From assembly GCA_902767025.1 (NCBI GenBank), contig CACXFZ010000041.1:1-5568 (forward strand): 5,568 nt of DNA, in the 5' to 3' direction. This DNA comes from an uncultured Coriobacteriaceae bacterium. Its GTDB lineage: Bacteria; Actinomycetota; Coriobacteriia; Coriobacteriales; Eggerthellaceae. Below the pieces are notes generated by a model. It did no database searches and was not told where the DNA came from. It saw only the letters and a list, made by a program, of their open reading frames with translations. Position numbers and translations under genes: made by a program. How positions within the stretch are numbered: the first letter of the stretch is position 1; every line of letters starts with the position of its first letter. This document shows positions 5,282-5,568 of the stretch, in pieces.

Positions 5282-5323
5282 ATGACTCCCGTCGACTAAC
5301 CCCCTTCTGACAACCTAGGGAAA

Positions 5324-5349
5324 CAAAAAGGCCCAGATGCCTCTGGACC
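5324..5349 (-). terminator. Intrinsic terminator of tRNA-Ala
   Basis: On the minus strand GGTCCAGA, the loop GGCA, then TCTGGGCC form an 8-pair stem (one G-U), followed at once by TTTTTGTTT. It begins eight bases after the tRNA CCA end. A textbook rho-independent terminator, it separates the tRNA from the peptide gene. Confidence 0.9.
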
Positions 5350-5357
5350 GGAAAGTT

Positions 5358-5433
5358 TGGTGGAGCATAGGGGGATCGAACCCCTGACCTCAGGCTTGCA
5401 AAGCCCGCGCTCTCCCAGCTGAGCTAATGCCCC
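5358..5433 (-). tRNA. tRNA-Ala (anticodon TGC)
   Basis: A complete 76-base tRNA including an encoded CCA end (5358-5360). The acceptor arms GGGGCAT and ATGCTCC pair with one G-U; the D-arm contains AGCTCAGCTGGGAGAGC; the anticodon arm is CGGGC-TTTGCAA-GCCTG with TGC in the loop; and the T-arm loop is TTCGATC. It reads GCN alanine codons, mainly GCA. It lies downstream of another tRNA on the same strand and ends at a clear terminator. Confidence 0.97.
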
Positions 5434-5452
5434 ATAGCTTGGTGCAGCTATG
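5433..5452. repeat. Inverted repeat abutting the 5' end of tRNA-Ala
   Basis: CATAGCT (5433-5439) and AGCTATG (5446-5452) are perfect 7-base arms around 6 bases. The repeat shares its first base with the mature 5' end of the tRNA, so the precursor RNA would carry a hairpin right at the RNase P cleavage site. It may be a processing feature or incidental. Confidence 0.5.
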
Positions 5453-5482
5453 CTGCCTTGCGCGTTTCCTCCACCTTTATGA

Positions 5483-5526
5483 ATAAACGCTCCACCGGCA
5501 AACTCGGCTCACGGTGGAGCGTTTAT
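5483..5526 (-). terminator. Long hairpin between the two tRNAs, candidate terminator
   Basis: A perfect 15-base inverted repeat (ATAAACGCTCCACCG at 5483-5497, its complement at 5512-5526) with a 14-base loop. The stem ends in GCGTTTAT on the minus strand and the same on the plus strand, as in bidirectional terminators where the T-run forms part of the stem. It starts eight bases after the upstream tRNA's CCA end. No clear promoter for tRNA-Ala lies between it and that gene, so partial read-through or processing is possible. Confidence 0.65.
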
Positions 5527-5533
5527 CGCAAAA

Positions 5534-5568
5534 TGGTGGGCCCAAGTGGACTTGAACCACCGGCCTCA
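5534..5568 (-). tRNA. tRNA 3' part, probably tRNA-Ile(GAT), cut by the right edge
   Basis: The last 35 bases of a tRNA are visible: a variable loop, the T-arm GGTGG-TTCAAGT-CCACT, an acceptor strand TGGGCCC, the discriminator A and an encoded CCA (5534-5536). The T-arm and variable loop closely resemble bacterial tRNA-Ile(GAT). The anticodon is outside the window, so the isotype is inferred. Ile followed by Ala is the order seen in rRNA spacers, but no 23S gene follows here. Confidence 0.8.

Noticed and set aside
4880..5299. Plus-strand open frame of 139 residues over the peptide gene
   Set aside because: It is antisense to the Nif11-type precursor, its composition is Arg/Pro/Ser-rich, and the only nearby GGAGG is too far from the ATG.
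5358..5568. 16S-23S rRNA spacer with tRNA-Ile and tRNA-Ala
   Set aside because: The tRNA order fits, but tRNA-Ala is followed by an intrinsic terminator and a peptide gene rather than 23S rRNA.

Overview
The window is GC-rich bacterial DNA in which every gene I accept lies on the minus strand. Gene content (feo operon with two feoA genes and a FeoB-associated Cys-rich protein, formate-tetrahydrofolate ligase, a Nif11-type leader peptide) and the high GC suggest an anaerobic actinobacterium such as a Coriobacteriia/Eggerthellaceae gut species. That placement is inferred from gene content and codon use; no rRNA is present to test it.

Reading in transcription order (right to left): the 3' end of a tRNA, probably tRNA-Ile (5534-5568); a long hairpin (5483-5526); tRNA-Ala(TGC) with encoded CCA (5358-5433) and its intrinsic terminator (5324-5349). 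Next comes a separate unit with a promoter near 5218-5247, preceded by an inverted repeat, and a 60-residue peptide with a Nif11-type leader ending in a double glycine (4974-5156). A 462-base stretch without a convincing gene follows, holding a palindrome and three phased TTTTCG repeats. Then comes an 80-residue protein of unknown function (4269-4511) with a strong terminator hairpin (4166-4200).

The main unit is a ferrous-iron uptake operon: feoA-type gene (3792-4001), second feoA (3503-3736), feoB (904-3417) and a small Cys-rich membrane protein (707-877). Its promoter at 4077-4104 carries two inverted repeats of the form GTTAG-N6-CTAA(C/T), centred exactly 30 bp apart, one between -35 and -10 and one just past the expected start site. 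This is the arrangement expected for repression by a metal-loaded DtxR/IdeR-family regulator when iron is plentiful. FeoB is the GTP-dependent Fe2+ permease, the FeoA proteins are cytoplasmic SH3-like partners, and the Cys-rich protein is a membrane accessory. FeoB carries an unusual acidic insertion of about 120 residues in its first extracytoplasmic loop. The operon ends in a long inverted repeat that begins on the last stop codon.

The left edge is the first 132 codons of formate-tetrahydrofolate ligase, with its own extended -10 promoter. The most novel items are the Nif11-type precursor peptide with no maturation enzymes in view, the acidic FeoB insertion, and the palindromic structures at 602-712 and 4794-4845.
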